Source of the DNA: Cacajao melanocephalus
Taxonomy: Eukaryota > Chordata > Mammalia > Primates > Pitheciidae
Assembly: GCA_963573385.1 (NCBI GenBank)
Contig: CAUYLG010071648.1
Location: 1-64,000 of the forward strand
Reading direction: 5' to 3'
DNA: 64,000 nt
The notes beneath the pieces were generated by a model. The model saw only the letters and a list, made by a program, of their open reading frames with translations. It made no database searches and had not been told where the DNA came from. Numbering within the stretch: position 1 is the first letter of the stretch; every line of letters begins with the position of its first letter. The position numbers and the translations under genes are program-made. This document shows positions 50,341 through 62,394 of the stretch, piece by piece.

Positions 50341-50546
50341 CATAATCACACTCCATGACACCTAGAAACCCAAAGCTACACAACCCAAAGCTACATGCTT
50401 GGCTAATTTTGTACTTTTAGTAGAGACAGGGTTTCTCCATGTTGGTCAGGTTGGTGTCAAACTCCTGACCTCTGGTGATCTACCCACCTCGGTCTCCCAA
50501 AGTGCTGGGATTACAGGCATGAGCCACCATGCCCGGCCATAATCCC
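50341..50546 (-). mobile_element. Alu left arm with right arm replaced
   Basis: The Alu left-arm sequence (50397-50538: TTGGCTAATTTTGTACTTTT through CATGAGCCACCATGCCCGGC) lacks its right arm and poly(T). In their place lie ~47 bp including AACCCAAAGCTACA twice in tandem (50367-50380 and 50382-50395). CATAATCAC (50341-50349) and CATAATCCC (50538-50546) look like the original target duplication, so the change probably came after insertion. Confidence 0.8.
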
Positions 50547-50789
50547 CTACCTTTAACTATTGGAGGTCAGCAAAATTTTACTGAAATCTATGAAACATAA
50601 TTCAGTGATTGTGAATGACCAAATTGCAACATTATTCCACTCTTACATCCTCAATCATCTGACTTTACAGGTATTTTTAGCCTGAACACACAATGTGGTA
50701 CTTACTATAGAAATAGATCTCTCGTCTTTCTCTTTCCCACAGTAATTTATCTATCCCTTTCCAAATTTCCTGCCTCTTTCTGATACCTG
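50547..50789. other. Short unassigned spacer
   Basis: No recognisable element. Confidence 0.5.
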
Positions 50790-51197
50790 TGTTTAAAAAA
50801 AACTTTAGACAAATCAAATTAACCAAGTTTAATTGAGCAAACAACAATGTGTAAACTGGGCAGCCCTCCCCAGCACTCCTCAGCAAACCAGAATAAGGTC
50901 AGAAAGAATCCAGCACTGCCACATGGTCAAAAAAAATTTATAGGCAGAAAAGGGAACGTAATTTACAGAAAACAGGAAGACAGGTACGAAAACATCTGGA
51001 TTGGTTACAGTTCAACATTTGCCTTATTTGAAGATGGCTTCAATAATGGGCAGCCCTTGGCCAAAACTTAGTGATTAATACTAGAGTAAGTTACATTCTG
51101 TTTATGCATCCAGTTAGGTTACAGTTCATTATGTACATAGAAACCTTCAAACCAAACATAATATATGTATAGAGCCATCTTTAGGCTAAACTTAACA
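50790..51197 (-). mobile_element. 408-bp ERV1-type solo LTR
   Basis: The plus-strand edges TGTTTAAAA and CTTAACA give TG...CA on the minus strand. The flanks CCTG (50786-50789) and CTTG (51198-51201) fit a 4-bp duplication with one change. GTTTAATTGAGC (50827-50838) is an ATTAAA polyadenylation signal on the minus strand, and CTATAAAT (about 50936-50943) a TATA candidate. CCAGTTAGGTTACAGTTCA is typical of this family's many copies. Confidence 0.8.
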
Positions 51198-51229
51198 CTT
51201 GTTTTCTCTGTTTTGTTCGGTTATATTTG

Positions 51230-51368
51230 TTTCCTCACAACCAAATGGAAGGCAGAAAACATGGTATGGATAAAAAAAGTACATATCACTTATTTTAGTT
51301 TTCTCACCACCAAACTGAAGGCAGAAAACACGGTGTGGTGAAAAAGAGTATAAATTTTAGAGCCAAAG
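51230..51368. repeat. 69-bp tandem duplication spanning a MIR edge
   Basis: Copy 1 (from 51230) and copy 2 (from 51299) share CTCAC, ACCAAA, GAAGGCAGAAAACA and GGT(A/G)TGG at a constant 69-bp offset, then a looser AAAAA...ATTTTAG match. Confidence 0.8.
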
Positions 51369-51485
51369 AATACTAGAGTCGAATCCTGGCTATTCAATTT
51401 TTTAGCATTATGACCTTGGGCAAGTAACTTATAGTTACAGCACCTCAGTTATGTTCTATGTAAAGTGGATACTGTAACCATCCTA
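51325..51485 (+). mobile_element. MIR SINE, part 1 (split by LTR)
   Basis: TCGAATCCTGGCTATTCAAT, TTATGACCTTGGGCAAGTAA, CACCTCAGTTATGTTCT and GTAAAGTGGATACTG follow the MIR core closely; it is then cut by the LTR at 51486. Confidence 0.85.
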
Positions 51486-52138
51486 TGGTTTCACGTTGCC
51501 TGTGGCCTAGAGAAAGCCAATTTATCAAGGCAGGTAAATTGAGATAGAGAAAGAGTAATTCATGCATAGCCAGCTGTGCAGGAGATGGGATTTTTATTAT
51601 CACTCAAATCAGTCTCCATAAGCATTCAAGAATCAGTTTTTAAGGACAATTTGGAGGGTAGGGGAAGGCCTGTGAGTCAAGAATGCTAAATGGTTGGGTT
51701 GAAGATGAAATCGTAGGAAGTTGAAGTTGTCTTGTAGCACTGAGTCAGTTCCTGGATCAGGGGCCACAAGATCAGATGAGTCTATTTATAGAACTAACTG
51801 GGTGGTGTCAGCTTATCTGTCAAGTGTAGGGTCTGCAAAATATCTCAAGTACGGATCTTAGGAGCCCTTTAGGGAGGATCAGAATCTTACAGCTCCCAGC
51901 TGCGTGACTTCTAAACCATAATTTCTAATTTTGTGGCTAATTTGTTAGTCCTACAAAGGCAGTCTAGTCAGGCAAGAAAGGGGTTTGTCTTGGGAAAAGG
52001 TTATTGCCATCTTTGTTTTAAACTATAAACTAAAGTCCTCCCAAAGTTAGTTCAGCCTACACCCAGGAATGAACAAGGACAGCTTGGAGGTTAGAAGTAA
52101 GATGGAGTTGGTTGGGTTCGATCTCTTTCAGTGTCTCA
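51486..52138 (-). mobile_element. 653-bp ERV solo LTR inside a MIR
   Basis: On the minus strand it begins TGAGACACTGAAAGAG and ends ACGTGAAACCA. A TATA box (TCTATAAATAG) maps to 51782-51792 and AATAAA to 51593-51598, in the right order for U3-R-U5. Flanking 4-mers CCTA and GTTA do not match well, so exact ends or target bases have changed. Confidence 0.82.
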
Positions 52139-52290
52139 GTTATTATTTTTCCTGGCAATTCAATACAATAATGACAAACTTACCTGAACTTTCTGAAAAA
52201 TAAATGTGATGGATATTCACAGTACTTAGCATAATGACAGATACACAGCATATTCTCTGAAATTATAGGTTACCTTTATTTTACTTAGTA
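52139..52290 (+). mobile_element. MIR SINE, part 2
   Basis: CACAGTACTTAGCATAATGA and CAGATACACAGCATATTCTC correspond to MIR 'gcgcttagcacagtgcctggcacatagtaagcgctc'. Confidence 0.65.
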
Positions 52291-52529
52291 TTATAGTGAG
52301 TATACATACTAACTAAAAACTCAATGAAACCTTACTGACTAAGTAATAGGTAGAAGTGAATTTTTGTTCATTCTAGGCTAAATACTATTGTTTTCATTTT
52401 TGTTAAACATACTTTATTATAACTTCTAATATATCACAATTTTCTTGTCAAATTATGTGGTCTCCATGGGAGTAAGTGTAAATCACCAATTATTTAATAT
52501 CCAATTATTATTTTGGGACAAAAACATTG

Positions 52530-53850
52530 GTGTTAATTCAAAATAATCAAATAAAAAGCAGGCATGGATAACCAGTATCTTTTCAAATACTTAAAACTTT
52601 TAAGAATAATGCATTAGGGTCACAATAGCTAACAATTGTCTATACATTTTTTCTTCAAGTAAATCCTCTTTTGCTTGTCATCATTAAATTTCTCAGCTAA
52701 TGTCAAAAATGCATAAAATCCCAGATGTGAAAATTAAACAGTGTATTTATCATAATTATACTAAGAAGAGCGACTGAAAGAAAACAAGATTAAATCATTC
52801 ACTTAGAATCTGATAACTTAAATCATCTGCCATTTAAGGGAAGGCAAAAGAAATCAAACGAGTATGATCTTTGTATTTATTGCTACCTAATTTTTAAATG
52901 TAAATCGACAGCTCAAATGCCAAAAGAACAAAAAACATATAAACACAGGTAAACAAAGATTAGCATATTTTCCTTCCCCTTGTTGTTTAGTGGACCACAA
53001 GCTAGATATCCCTTATTGGCCTAAAATGACTTCTGTAGCATCTAGGCAAAGGTTGATACCTACAGAGCTAAAAACAGTTTCTAGCCTTGACTGCTGCATA
53101 TACTCTATATCATTTTTCTCTCTTTATCATTCAAGCCCAAGTAATATAATCCAGCAGAGAAACTGTAGTTGTGCATCAAGTGAGGTATGAGCTTATGCCA
53201 CTGTAGTGTGTTGTTTTATCTGTTTGTCACTACGTCTTTGGAACTGACATAGATGGGTGAAAATATTTATGTATTCATATAGGATTGAAATACTTACATT
53301 GCCTCTTTCTTCATGTATGTCTAAGCCACTTCGTAATGTTTAATATTTGGGGTGATTTCTATTACATCATAATTAATTTTAAAAATCAGTGTTTTTTTTA
53401 ATTGTTCTATCTCTTTGTTATTTTATCAGTTATTTAACTGTATCTAAATTATCAAACACCAGGGTACATTGAATGTTGTCTGATAATATTTTGTTAATTC
53501 AAAGTTTTTTTCTTTCAAGTTTTACATTCTGAGTTGGTAAATAATGTTAAATAATACAAAACTATTAAATAAGAAAAAAAAGATATGAATAACCAGTATA
53601 TTTTCAAACACTTAAAACTTTTAAGAATAATGCATTTAGGGTCATTAATAGCTAATCGTTGTCTATACATTCTTTTTTTAAGTAAATATTCTCCTGTTGC
53701 TTGTCATCATTAAATTTCTCAACTAATGTAAAAAAAAAAATGCACAAAATCCCAGGTACTAGAATTAAACAAGGTGTCTTTCTTAATTATCCTAAGAAGA
53801 GCAAGTGAAAGAAAAAAAAGATTAAATCATTCACTTAGAGTATTCTAAAA
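52530..53850. repeat. Direct duplication, ~285-bp copies about 1.02 kb apart
   Basis: Copy 1 (about 52530-52815) and copy 2 (about 53545-53850) share ACTTAAAACTTTTAAGAATA, TTGTCTATACATT, GCTTGTCATCATTAAATTTC, AAAATCCCAG, CTAAGAAGAGC and GATTAAATCATTCACTTAGA in the same order. I estimate 80-85% identity apart from small indels. The 730 bp between them (52816-53544) is unassigned and not repeated. Confidence 0.88.
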
Positions 53851-54204
53851 AAATACTGGCATCATTAAGACAATACTCCACACACAAAAGCTCCAAAAAA
53901 AATAAAAGGTCAAGACCAAATTCGCAGTTGCTGTGGAAAATGGCAATTTTGTTTTATCGCCAATAGGCTGAGAATATGTTGTGTGTTTGCATGTGTGTTT
54001 AAGCTGCATATTATGAATGCTACTTATGTTGATATCCTAAAATTTAAAAGATTTCTCACCTGTCCATATGCCCCCTTCCACTAATATGTACACAACTTAA
54101 TATATAAATAAACATGCTTAAATCACATCAGATGGAAATCTGTCTATACTAGCATAGAAAAAAAAAATTTGAATGCCTTTGCCTTGCCATCCCTGACATT
54201 GGAT
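53851..54204. other. Unassigned spacer
   Basis: No recognisable element. Confidence 0.5.
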
Positions 54205-54425
54205 TAGTGGATTAAGACTCCTGGGTTCAAATTCTAGTTCTACCCTTACTATGCAACATTGTACAAGCTACTAAAGTCTCTTTCTTTCTCACCTGTAAAT
54301 TAGGCATAACAGAAATAAGCACATCAGAAAGTGTTTGTGAAAATTAAATGAGTTAATATATGTGAGGTGGCATAACAGAAGCTGTCGCATAGTAAATGCT
54401 CAATACTTACTGACCATTATTATGA
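54205..54425 (+). mobile_element. MIR SINE, nearly complete core
   Basis: ACTCCTGGGTTCAAATTCTA, CTTACTATGCAACATTGTAC, CTTTCTCACCTGTAAATTAG, AAATTAAATGAGTTAATATA and CATAGTAAATGCTCAATACT follow the MIR consensus in order. Confidence 0.9.
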
Positions 54426-56600
54426 TGAATTTATTGGTTTCTTCCAGTAATAGTCATTTCTCTTAGTTCATGTTAACTGCTTCCACTTTGGCATCTAGAG
54501 GCAGAACAGTTACTCTACAGACCTACGTAATGTGCAATTTTATATATGATTATAATCTAATTTAAAATAGAAAAAGCTATAATTTATTAAGTATTCAATA
54601 CCCAATAACCAAAAGGTAAGCACTGTATATATGCGTATATCAGATATATTTTCATTTAATCCACTAAGTTAGGTGCATTCATTAGATCCTCCCCTTTATA
54701 GAGAAAATGAAAGCACACAGAAACTAATAATATTTCATCTCAATTCTTATAACAAGTATTTATGGAGTTGGGACATAAATTGGATCTATCTAAGGCCAGT
54801 CTTTGTCCTCTTAACTACTCACACTATACTACCTACCAGCAAAGCAGTATTCCAATAGGAAGATATGGCAAATAATTGATCTACAGAAATTTATCATTTT
54901 AAATGCTAAAGCTACTTGTTGTGTACATAACTTATTCTGTATATTCTGTCTTACATAACCATGAAGACTGGAGAGTCACACTTAATATGTATTTGTGGAA
55001 TTAAATTTATTTACATTAAATGCCACAGTACCCTTAACTTTTTCACAAAGTTTTTGATTTACAACTCTTTAATTACTTTTATGACTTTCCTTGACCCTGT
55101 CTTATTTCTCTTAATCTTTCTTTAAGGTGTGAAAACCAAAAGTAGATATAGCAAAGGTATGACTAATGCAAATTCTAATGGATGTTTCTATTTTAAGAAA
55201 AAAAATTCACATTATTACATCTCAACTCAATTTTCCCTTTTATTGTGGAAAAGCTTAGCTTTCCTTTAGCATAGAAAAAAATGATTTTCTACTTTTGTGA
55301 TCTTACCTGCATTTACCCTAATTTGAAGATAGATAGTTTCTAAGGTTCAGGATAAAGTTTAATATCTAGGTAAGCTTTTCACAAAATATGTTGGACACAC
55401 CATTCACTTGAGTTATCTCTTAGAAATGGATTTTCTGCCCAAAGAAAATCTTGGAAATTCTCAATGTAAATTTAAAAGTAAGCAGTTATTTTTGTTTGAT
55501 CTAGCATTTTTCTGTTTAATTGTCAAAGAGCCTTTTTTTTTTCTCCTAGAACCTATGAGAGTCCACTGCCATCTTTATTAGGGGGCCCAATTAATTATTA
55601 ACCTCATCTCTTTTCTCCTGCTTCTTACCCAGATGACATAGCTAACTCTCGGAAAAAATAGTCTTAGGACAAGAGAAAGAGACTCAATTACCAGACATTA
55701 AATACAGTTTAATTCATGATCATGTTTATGATAGCCAACATAGAATGGGGATTTAAGATCACAGGAGAAGATGATCTTGCAGAAAAGTTATGGGAAGCAG
55801 TTTCTGAGTTGGGATTGCTCAATCTTGATTCAGTCACCTAGCACAGGAATTGGTTGTAGACTTCATTAAGTTTCATTCTTTAAGATGTGAGATATAGTGT
55901 TAAAACTGACTAAGCATATTTTATTAGTTATAAGACACTAAATTTGATTCTTCAGGTAAAAAATTAATCTTTGAGAAGATATGCTTTTATAACTATATAG
56001 TGACCTATCTGCACATAAATAACTAAAGCACAAAAGAAAGTGATGAACAGTACAAATAGAGTGCTGAGAGTATTTAAGAAGAAAGATAATGCTTTTGATA
56101 TTTAATGGAAGAAGATCTATTTCAATTAGGTCATGAGGATGGGTAGAATTTATAAACACCAAAATTATTTAAACTTTAGATTCGGTAGTTGAGAGACATT
56201 TCAGATACTAAGGGGGAGAAAAATAGGCAGGCAAAGAAACATGATATTAACTGAAACATCCAAGGAATAATGCACTAATTAATTATTCATAGAGCTGATA
56301 TGAAGGTTAACATAGATAATAAAGAAGCCTTCTACTTTAAATAATAGTATATAATTTAAGCCAACAATCAATTCAGATAAAACAAATTGGAAAAAATATT
56401 TTTTAAAAAATTATATGGATTATTCTGTTGATCTTCTCTTTCTGGTCTGGCATGTAAGGAACTTGACAAAAAGCTGAACAAACTGAAAATCAACAACTCT
56501 TCTTAAATATATCAGAGCATTTAAGTCATAGGGCAAACTGCCGTGCAAAAATTGGAGGGGCAGGAATAAAAAAAAATCAGTCACCAGACCAGAAGCCCAA
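54426..56600. other. Unassigned intergenic sequence, 2.2 kb
   Basis: AT-rich, with no supported gene or repeat. The minus ORFs at 55938-56162 and 56420-56713 have no recognisable domains. Confidence 0.5.
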
Positions 56601-56619
56601 AAGTAAAAGCCTGCTGCCG

Positions 56620-57249
56620 CGACCAGTACCAGAGGAAACATATTAAATATATAGTAATTGATGAATTGCTGCAAGCTCAATATGGATAGTTTGGGAATAA
56701 AATACTTTTCCAAATTTTACCTTCAGGAGCTCCTCTAGGTTCTCAGGGTGAAATCAGTGAAAAACTCCCTTGTTGTTCTCGCAGGACTATAGGAAAATTA
56801 ACCATTATGAAATATGCCAGAGCATTCTGTTTTCCTTAACAAAAGTCTGCCCTCAAGAAAACAATTGTGCCAAAGTGTTTGGTACCTTTGGTCTTACAAG
56901 AACCTAACCAGAATGAGAGAAGATGAGCACCCAGCTCCAGCACACTTTAGCCTATTGAGACATCCTGGAAAATGCAAAACTATAGAGACAGTAAAAAAAT
57001 CATTATTATAAGACGATCAGGGGAAAAAGAATAAAGAGGTGGAGCACAGGGAATTCTAGGCAATGAAACTTCTGTATGATACTATAATGAATGATACATG
57101 TCATTTTACATTTCTTAAAATTCATAGAATGCAGAATGCAAAAAGTAAACCCTAATATAAACTATGAAGTTAAGAATAATGTATTAATATTGATTCATCA
57201 ATTGAAATGAATTTACCACACTAATGCAAGAACTTAATACTATGGGAAA

Positions 57250-57291
<42 letters not shown>

Positions 57292-57390
57292 GAGGTGGGG
57301 AGATAGCATATGCAGACTCTCAGTACATTCTCCTCAATGTTTCTAGAAACTGAAAATTGCCCTTAAAAAAGTCTGTTAAAAATGCATGAT
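56620..57390 (+). mobile_element. L1M 3'UTR remnant with (TG)n
   Basis: TCTGTATGATACTATAATGA, GATACATGTCATTTTACATT, AGTAAACCCTAATATAAACT, ATTCATCAATTGAAATGAAT and the end ATTCTCCTCAATGTTTCTAG follow an old L1M 3'UTR. A (TG)15 run at 57257-57286 has grown inside it. The left limit is uncertain. Confidence 0.65.
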
Positions 57391-58947
57391 TTAAGGCATA
57401 AAAATCTAATAAGATGGTGAAAAAATATTATCTCAAAATACTGGAAATATTACAGTCCCCAGAAAATAAGAACCATTATTTCCTCTCGGGTATTTCAAGC
57501 AAAGAGTTGATGAGATGAGAGACTGAATGTAGTTTTGACTAACTTGGAAGGTCGGAGACAGCAATGAGCCAGATAAATTCCTGGAACATACAAATAAGTA
57601 ATTTCATACCAAGATATAATGGTTTCTTAGATACAGGTAAGTAAGAATTAGTAAATTGAACTACACATCAAAAGAAAAATTCCAGAATAAAGCACAAAGA
57701 GAACACATATGCAAATTTTATTATGAAAGAGTATAAAATATAAAGATACGGTGAGAAGTTCTAACATATGTATAAATGTATTTAGAAGGCAAAAAATGTA
57801 AGAATGGGGCTAGAAAAAATATTTTAAGAAATAATGAGAACTTTCCAAACTGGATGAGAAAACATTGACAGAGATCAATAATCCTATGAAGACTAAGCAG
57901 AAAAAATAAATAAATAAAAGAAACCAACACCTAGGTATGACATAGAAAAATGCTGAAAAGTAAAAAAGAATGAGGCAGGAAAAACCTCTCAAAAGATAAT
58001 GGCTAAAAAATGTCCAATTTGATAAATTGCACTAAATTTCAGATTCAAGAAATTCAATGAATAAATATGAAGAATATCACACCAGTTTCAGTATAGCCAA
58101 ACTGGCAAAAAGCAAAGATAGAGAAGAGTTTCACAGCAGTAAAAGAAAGATTATCCATCAAATATAATATACTCAGGAATACCTTTAACAAAAAAGGAAA
58201 CCTGTACATTGAAAACATCAAGATATTGTTGAAAAAAGTTAAAGAAGTTGTAAATATATGGGAAAACATATAATGTTTATGGATTTAAATAATATTGTTA
58301 AAATGTGAATTAACTTAGATTGATTTATAGATTCAATGCAGGTGCTATAATTCTAGCTAACTTTTTTTTTAGAAATAATAAAGATGATTCAAAGTTTATG
58401 TGAAAATGCAAAAGATCTGGAATACTCAAAGCAATCTTGAATTAAAAAAAAAAATTTACCGGATTTTAAATTTTACTATAATGCTACAGTAAATGTCACA
58501 GAATGATACTGGCATAAAGGTAGACAAATCAGTAGAAGAGAACAAAGAACGCAGAAATAATTCCTCAGTTGTATAGTCAACCAATTCTTAATAAAGTTGC
58601 AAAGCAATCCAATGAGAAAAGAGAAGTCTATTTAATAAAATATGCTGAAATAACTAGAGTTTTTAATAAAACATAAACTAACCGCAGCTGTACCATACAT
58701 AAAATTTAAATGAGTTGCACACCTAAGCATTAAAGCTAAATATGTGTGCTTAAAAAAAAAAGAAGACAGTATCATCACAAAGTGGAGGTATGCAATGGCA
58801 TTTTAGACAGGACACAAAAAGCTATAATCATAAGAGAAAAAATAAAAGCTAAATTAGTTTTCACATTTAAAAAATCTCCTTATCAAAAGATACCATTGAG
58901 AAAATGCGTAAGCATTCATAGATGGGAGAAAATATTTTCAAAATATA

Positions 58948-59107
58948 ATTTTGATATATAGATGTAGAATCTATATTAGCTATATCTGTCTATATAAATA
59001 TAATTATTTATTATAATTTGATTTTATTATAAAATAATAATTATATTATATATATGATAAATATATACATTTTTCATCTATATGAAATATATATTTTTTC
59101 ATATATC
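58948..59107. repeat. AT-rich low-complexity tract
   Basis: Almost only A and T, with TATA, AATAAT and ATATAT motifs, inserted or expanded within the L1M ORF2 remnant. Confidence 0.9.
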
Positions 59108-59778
59108 TACATGACAAATTCCATAATTTAGCAATAAAAAGACAAAAAATTTTTTTAAATGGGCAAAAGAATAGAATGGTCACTTCACAAATGAGATATA
59201 CAAATGGTCAATAAGGTCATGAAATTATTTCAGCATTGTTAGTCATCAGGAAGATAACATTCACCAGAACCTCAAAGACAAACAAACAAGTTTCTGGTAA
59301 TAATACTAAATACTGACAAAGATGCAGAGTAACCAGAACACTCTTTAATCGTTCATGGAGTGAAAAACACTTTGAAAAATTTTGACAGCTTTTTATAAAT
59401 CTAAATATGTACCTGTCTTATGATGTAACAATTTTACTTACAGGTTTTTACCCAAGAGATAGAGGAGCATCTGTTCACTAAATATTTTTCTAAGAATGCT
59501 CATGGTAGCTTGCTATATCATAGTAGCCAAAAACTAGAAACAGCCTAGGTGCTCATGAATCAGAGAACAGTGAAACAAACTACTATATATTCATGTAATT
59601 AAATACTAACCAGCAATACAAAGAATAAAGTACAGGTAGTCACAACAATATGGGTGAATCTTTAAAATATTATACTAATGAAAACAACTTTATCACAATA
59701 TGTATATACTGTATTATTTTATTCATATGAATTTGTTCCTATTGATCTGTATATGCATATGTCAAAACTTACTAAACA

Positions 59779-59899
59779 GGACTGGGCATGGTGGTACACA
59801 TTTGCAGTCCCAGCTACTCAGGAGGCTGAGAGAGGAGGGTTACTTGAGTGCAGGAGTTTCAGAGCATTCCAAGTAACTAAGACTTCTGCCTCAAAAAAA
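59779..59899 (+). mobile_element. FRAM / Alu right-monomer-like SINE
   Basis: GGACTGGGCATGGTGGTACA, CAGTCCCAGCTACTCAGGAG, GGTTACTTGAGTGCAGGAG, then a shortened end CTGCCTCAAAAAAA. It is one monomer long with an internal deletion. Confidence 0.7.
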
Positions 59900-59936
59900 T
59901 TTTATTCAACGGTAATCAAGATTGTACACTTCGTTC

Positions 59937-60348
59937 TGATATGGTTTGGACCTGTGTCCTCACCTAAATCTCATGTTCAGTTTTAATCCCCAGTGTTGGA
60001 GATAGAGCCTGGTGGGAGGTGATTGGGGGAGATTTCTCAGTTTAACACCATCCCCCTTGGTGTTTTTCATGATGATAGTGAGTGATCACAAGATTTGGTT
60101 GTCTTAAAGGTGTGTAACACCTCCCCACTCTCTCTCTTCGCACTGTTCCTGCCATGTAAGACCCCTTGCTCCCACTTTGCCTTTCACCATAATTGTGAAT
60201 TTCCTGAGGCCTCCTCAGAAGCCAAGCAGATGCCAGAATCATGCTTCCTGTACAACTTGTGGAACTGTGGGCCAATTAAACCTCTTCTCTTTAGAAATTA
60301 CCCAGTCTCAGGTATTTCTTTATAGCGATATAAGAATTGACTAATACA
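59937..60348 (+). mobile_element. MSTA/B-type MaLR solo LTR inside L1M
   Basis: TGATATGGTTTGGACCTGTG, CCCAGTGTTGGAGATAGAGC, TTCCTGCCATGTAAGACC, CAATTAAACCTCTTCTCTTT, TACCCAGTCTCAGGTATTTC and TTGACTAATACA mark a full-length LTR. ORFs across it (60042-60275 minus, 60095-60325 plus) are repeat-derived. Confidence 0.93.
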
Positions 60349-60385
60349 CACACTATGTAAATTTATCTCAAAAAAATACAAATAA

Positions 60386-62394
60386 AAACCATAAGCATTT
60401 ATTGAATTTATATTAATGGAGTGTTTAGGAATGTATCCTATCTGTCACTTACTTTGTAATCCTTCAAAGAAATTAATTAGTAGACAACCATTCAGGTAGG
60501 TAGATACATCAAACTGTTAACATCACTATGAAGGGATACACAGTTATTGTGATGGGCCCCAGAGGAGCTCTGCAGAGTGACTTCAATCATCAAAATGTTC
60601 ATAACACATATTTATATTTAAAATGAATTGATTAGGAAATTAAATAAATTTTTAAAAATTATTTCAATGTAGAACACCATCTGCTTAAAAAGAAAATGAA
60701 GAGGCTCCAGTTTGACAAATAATGGAGAAATAACTGTCTACTATTTCCATTGTCTTTAGTCATGTACATAATATGATCAAGGGTCTTACACAGCTTTTGT
60801 TACAAGATAGGTTCTCTGTATGCTCAGTTATTTATCAACATTCTTATTAAGGAGAATGGGTCTTACTGAAATACGAAACTTCTTAAGTAAAAAATATATC
60901 TGCAGGTTCAGATGAAGTTAGGTGTTACTTGCTCAGTATCTCAAGCTCGGAAAAAGGAGGTAATCCTAGAAGAAAATGACATTGAATTTGTATCAAATTC
61001 AGCTGCTTTGGTTCAGTAAGCCAACAGTTAAAAACAAAAAATATCCAAAAAAATTTGGACGGAATCTATGTTTCTGAAAATGGAGTAAGTCTCCGGCCAT
61101 ACCATCTTGAATGCAACTGATCTTATCTGAAAAAAGAATAGTTCAAAAGGCTGATTAAAAGATCTAGGAGTTGTTGAGCTGCAGACACAATGAGATTCTG
61201 TTTGGGTACATATGGACATAAAGATGGGAACAATAGACACTGAGGTCTAGTACAAGACAGACAGCATCAGGGCAAGAAATTGTCATTGTTTACCAACCAC
61301 AGGTAAGGACTCTATAAAAGTTGAGGTATGAGGCCAGTTTTCCCAGGGGGATTTTATTGGCTTTGTAAGTCAGCCTCACGTTCTCAAGGTTGTATGAAAA
61401 TATGTCACACCACTCAAAGCATTGGTAAAATAACCAGTGTCTCTGATTATGTACTGTTGTAAAAGAAAACAGTTTCTCATTGAATTTATGAAAATAACTA
61501 TATTGCCATTATTAAGAATATTCACACATAGTTTCTAAATGTTAGAGAAATTATGTAGAAAGAAATTGTGTTTTAAATTCTGCTCACTAGAGAATAGTCA
61601 ATTGTTAAAAGCTATAAATTCTTAAAATAAGAGAAAGTTTTCTTGACTCTGAAATACAAAACAAAAAGAATCAGCAAAAGTTTTATTTTTTTAAGTCATA
61701 AACGGTTATTTTAATCTTCTATGGCTCAATTCATGCACATGCATTTAACTCCTGTTCTTGTTAATATTGGATCAACAATCCTCATGAATATACCAGCTTT
61801 CCCTGAGAGCCCTGGAAACTTTCCTCCATATTTCAATGGCACAATCTCTTAATTTATTAGGAGCCTATATTTAGATTATAGAATTTGTTTTAATTACAAA
61901 ACTGATTATAACCCACCCTAAAAAAGGATCAAAGGATCAAAGCAAAACAACAATTGTGATGACAAAAGTCTTTAGAACAGTTATGGTTAAAGATAAACTG
62001 ATAGGAAATTTGGTTATTTCTGTGGCATCCAAAAATTTTACATTATAACCATAATTACTACTGATAATATATACTAAGATATATCAAACTTACAAGAATC
62101 TCATACAATTTTGGAAAACATACAAATTTATGTCAATATGTTATTTAATCCAAATAATAAAAATCTAATCCAAAGAATGTTAAACACTGTTTTGTACTTG
62201 ACAATGCTTCCTGTATGATATTATTATACCAAATAAGGCAAATATCTCTCTTTGGGATTTCAGGGGATCTAATATAAAATAATTAATGAGGTCAAAAAGA
62301 CTAAATTTAATATTTCATTTTGGAAATGTCAAATATCATAAGTTTAAAACACTTGATATCACTAAATAGTATCACAGGTCATTGTAAAATAAGA
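60386..62394. other. Unassigned intergenic sequence, 2 kb
   Basis: AT-rich; no gene or recognised repeat. One minus ORF (61028-61240) without family features. Confidence 0.5.

Larger units (their letters stand above)
57650..60385 (+). mobile_element. Old L1M element (ORF1 end, ORF2 C-terminal half, 3'UTR), interrupted
   Basis: It contains ORF1-end-like blocks at 57830-58140, then ORF2 C-terminal order: TTGATTTATAGATTCAATGC, AAGATCTGGAATACTCAAAG, ATGATACTGGCATAAAGGTA, GCACACCTAAGCATTAAAGC, then AATGGGCAAAAGAATAGAAT and TACCCAAGAGATAGAGGAGC, to a 3'UTR with GATTGTACACTTCG. A FRAM-like SINE (59779-59899) and an MST LTR (59937-60348) are inserted near its end; it ends with TATGTAAATTTATCTCAAAA. 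Confidence 0.75.
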
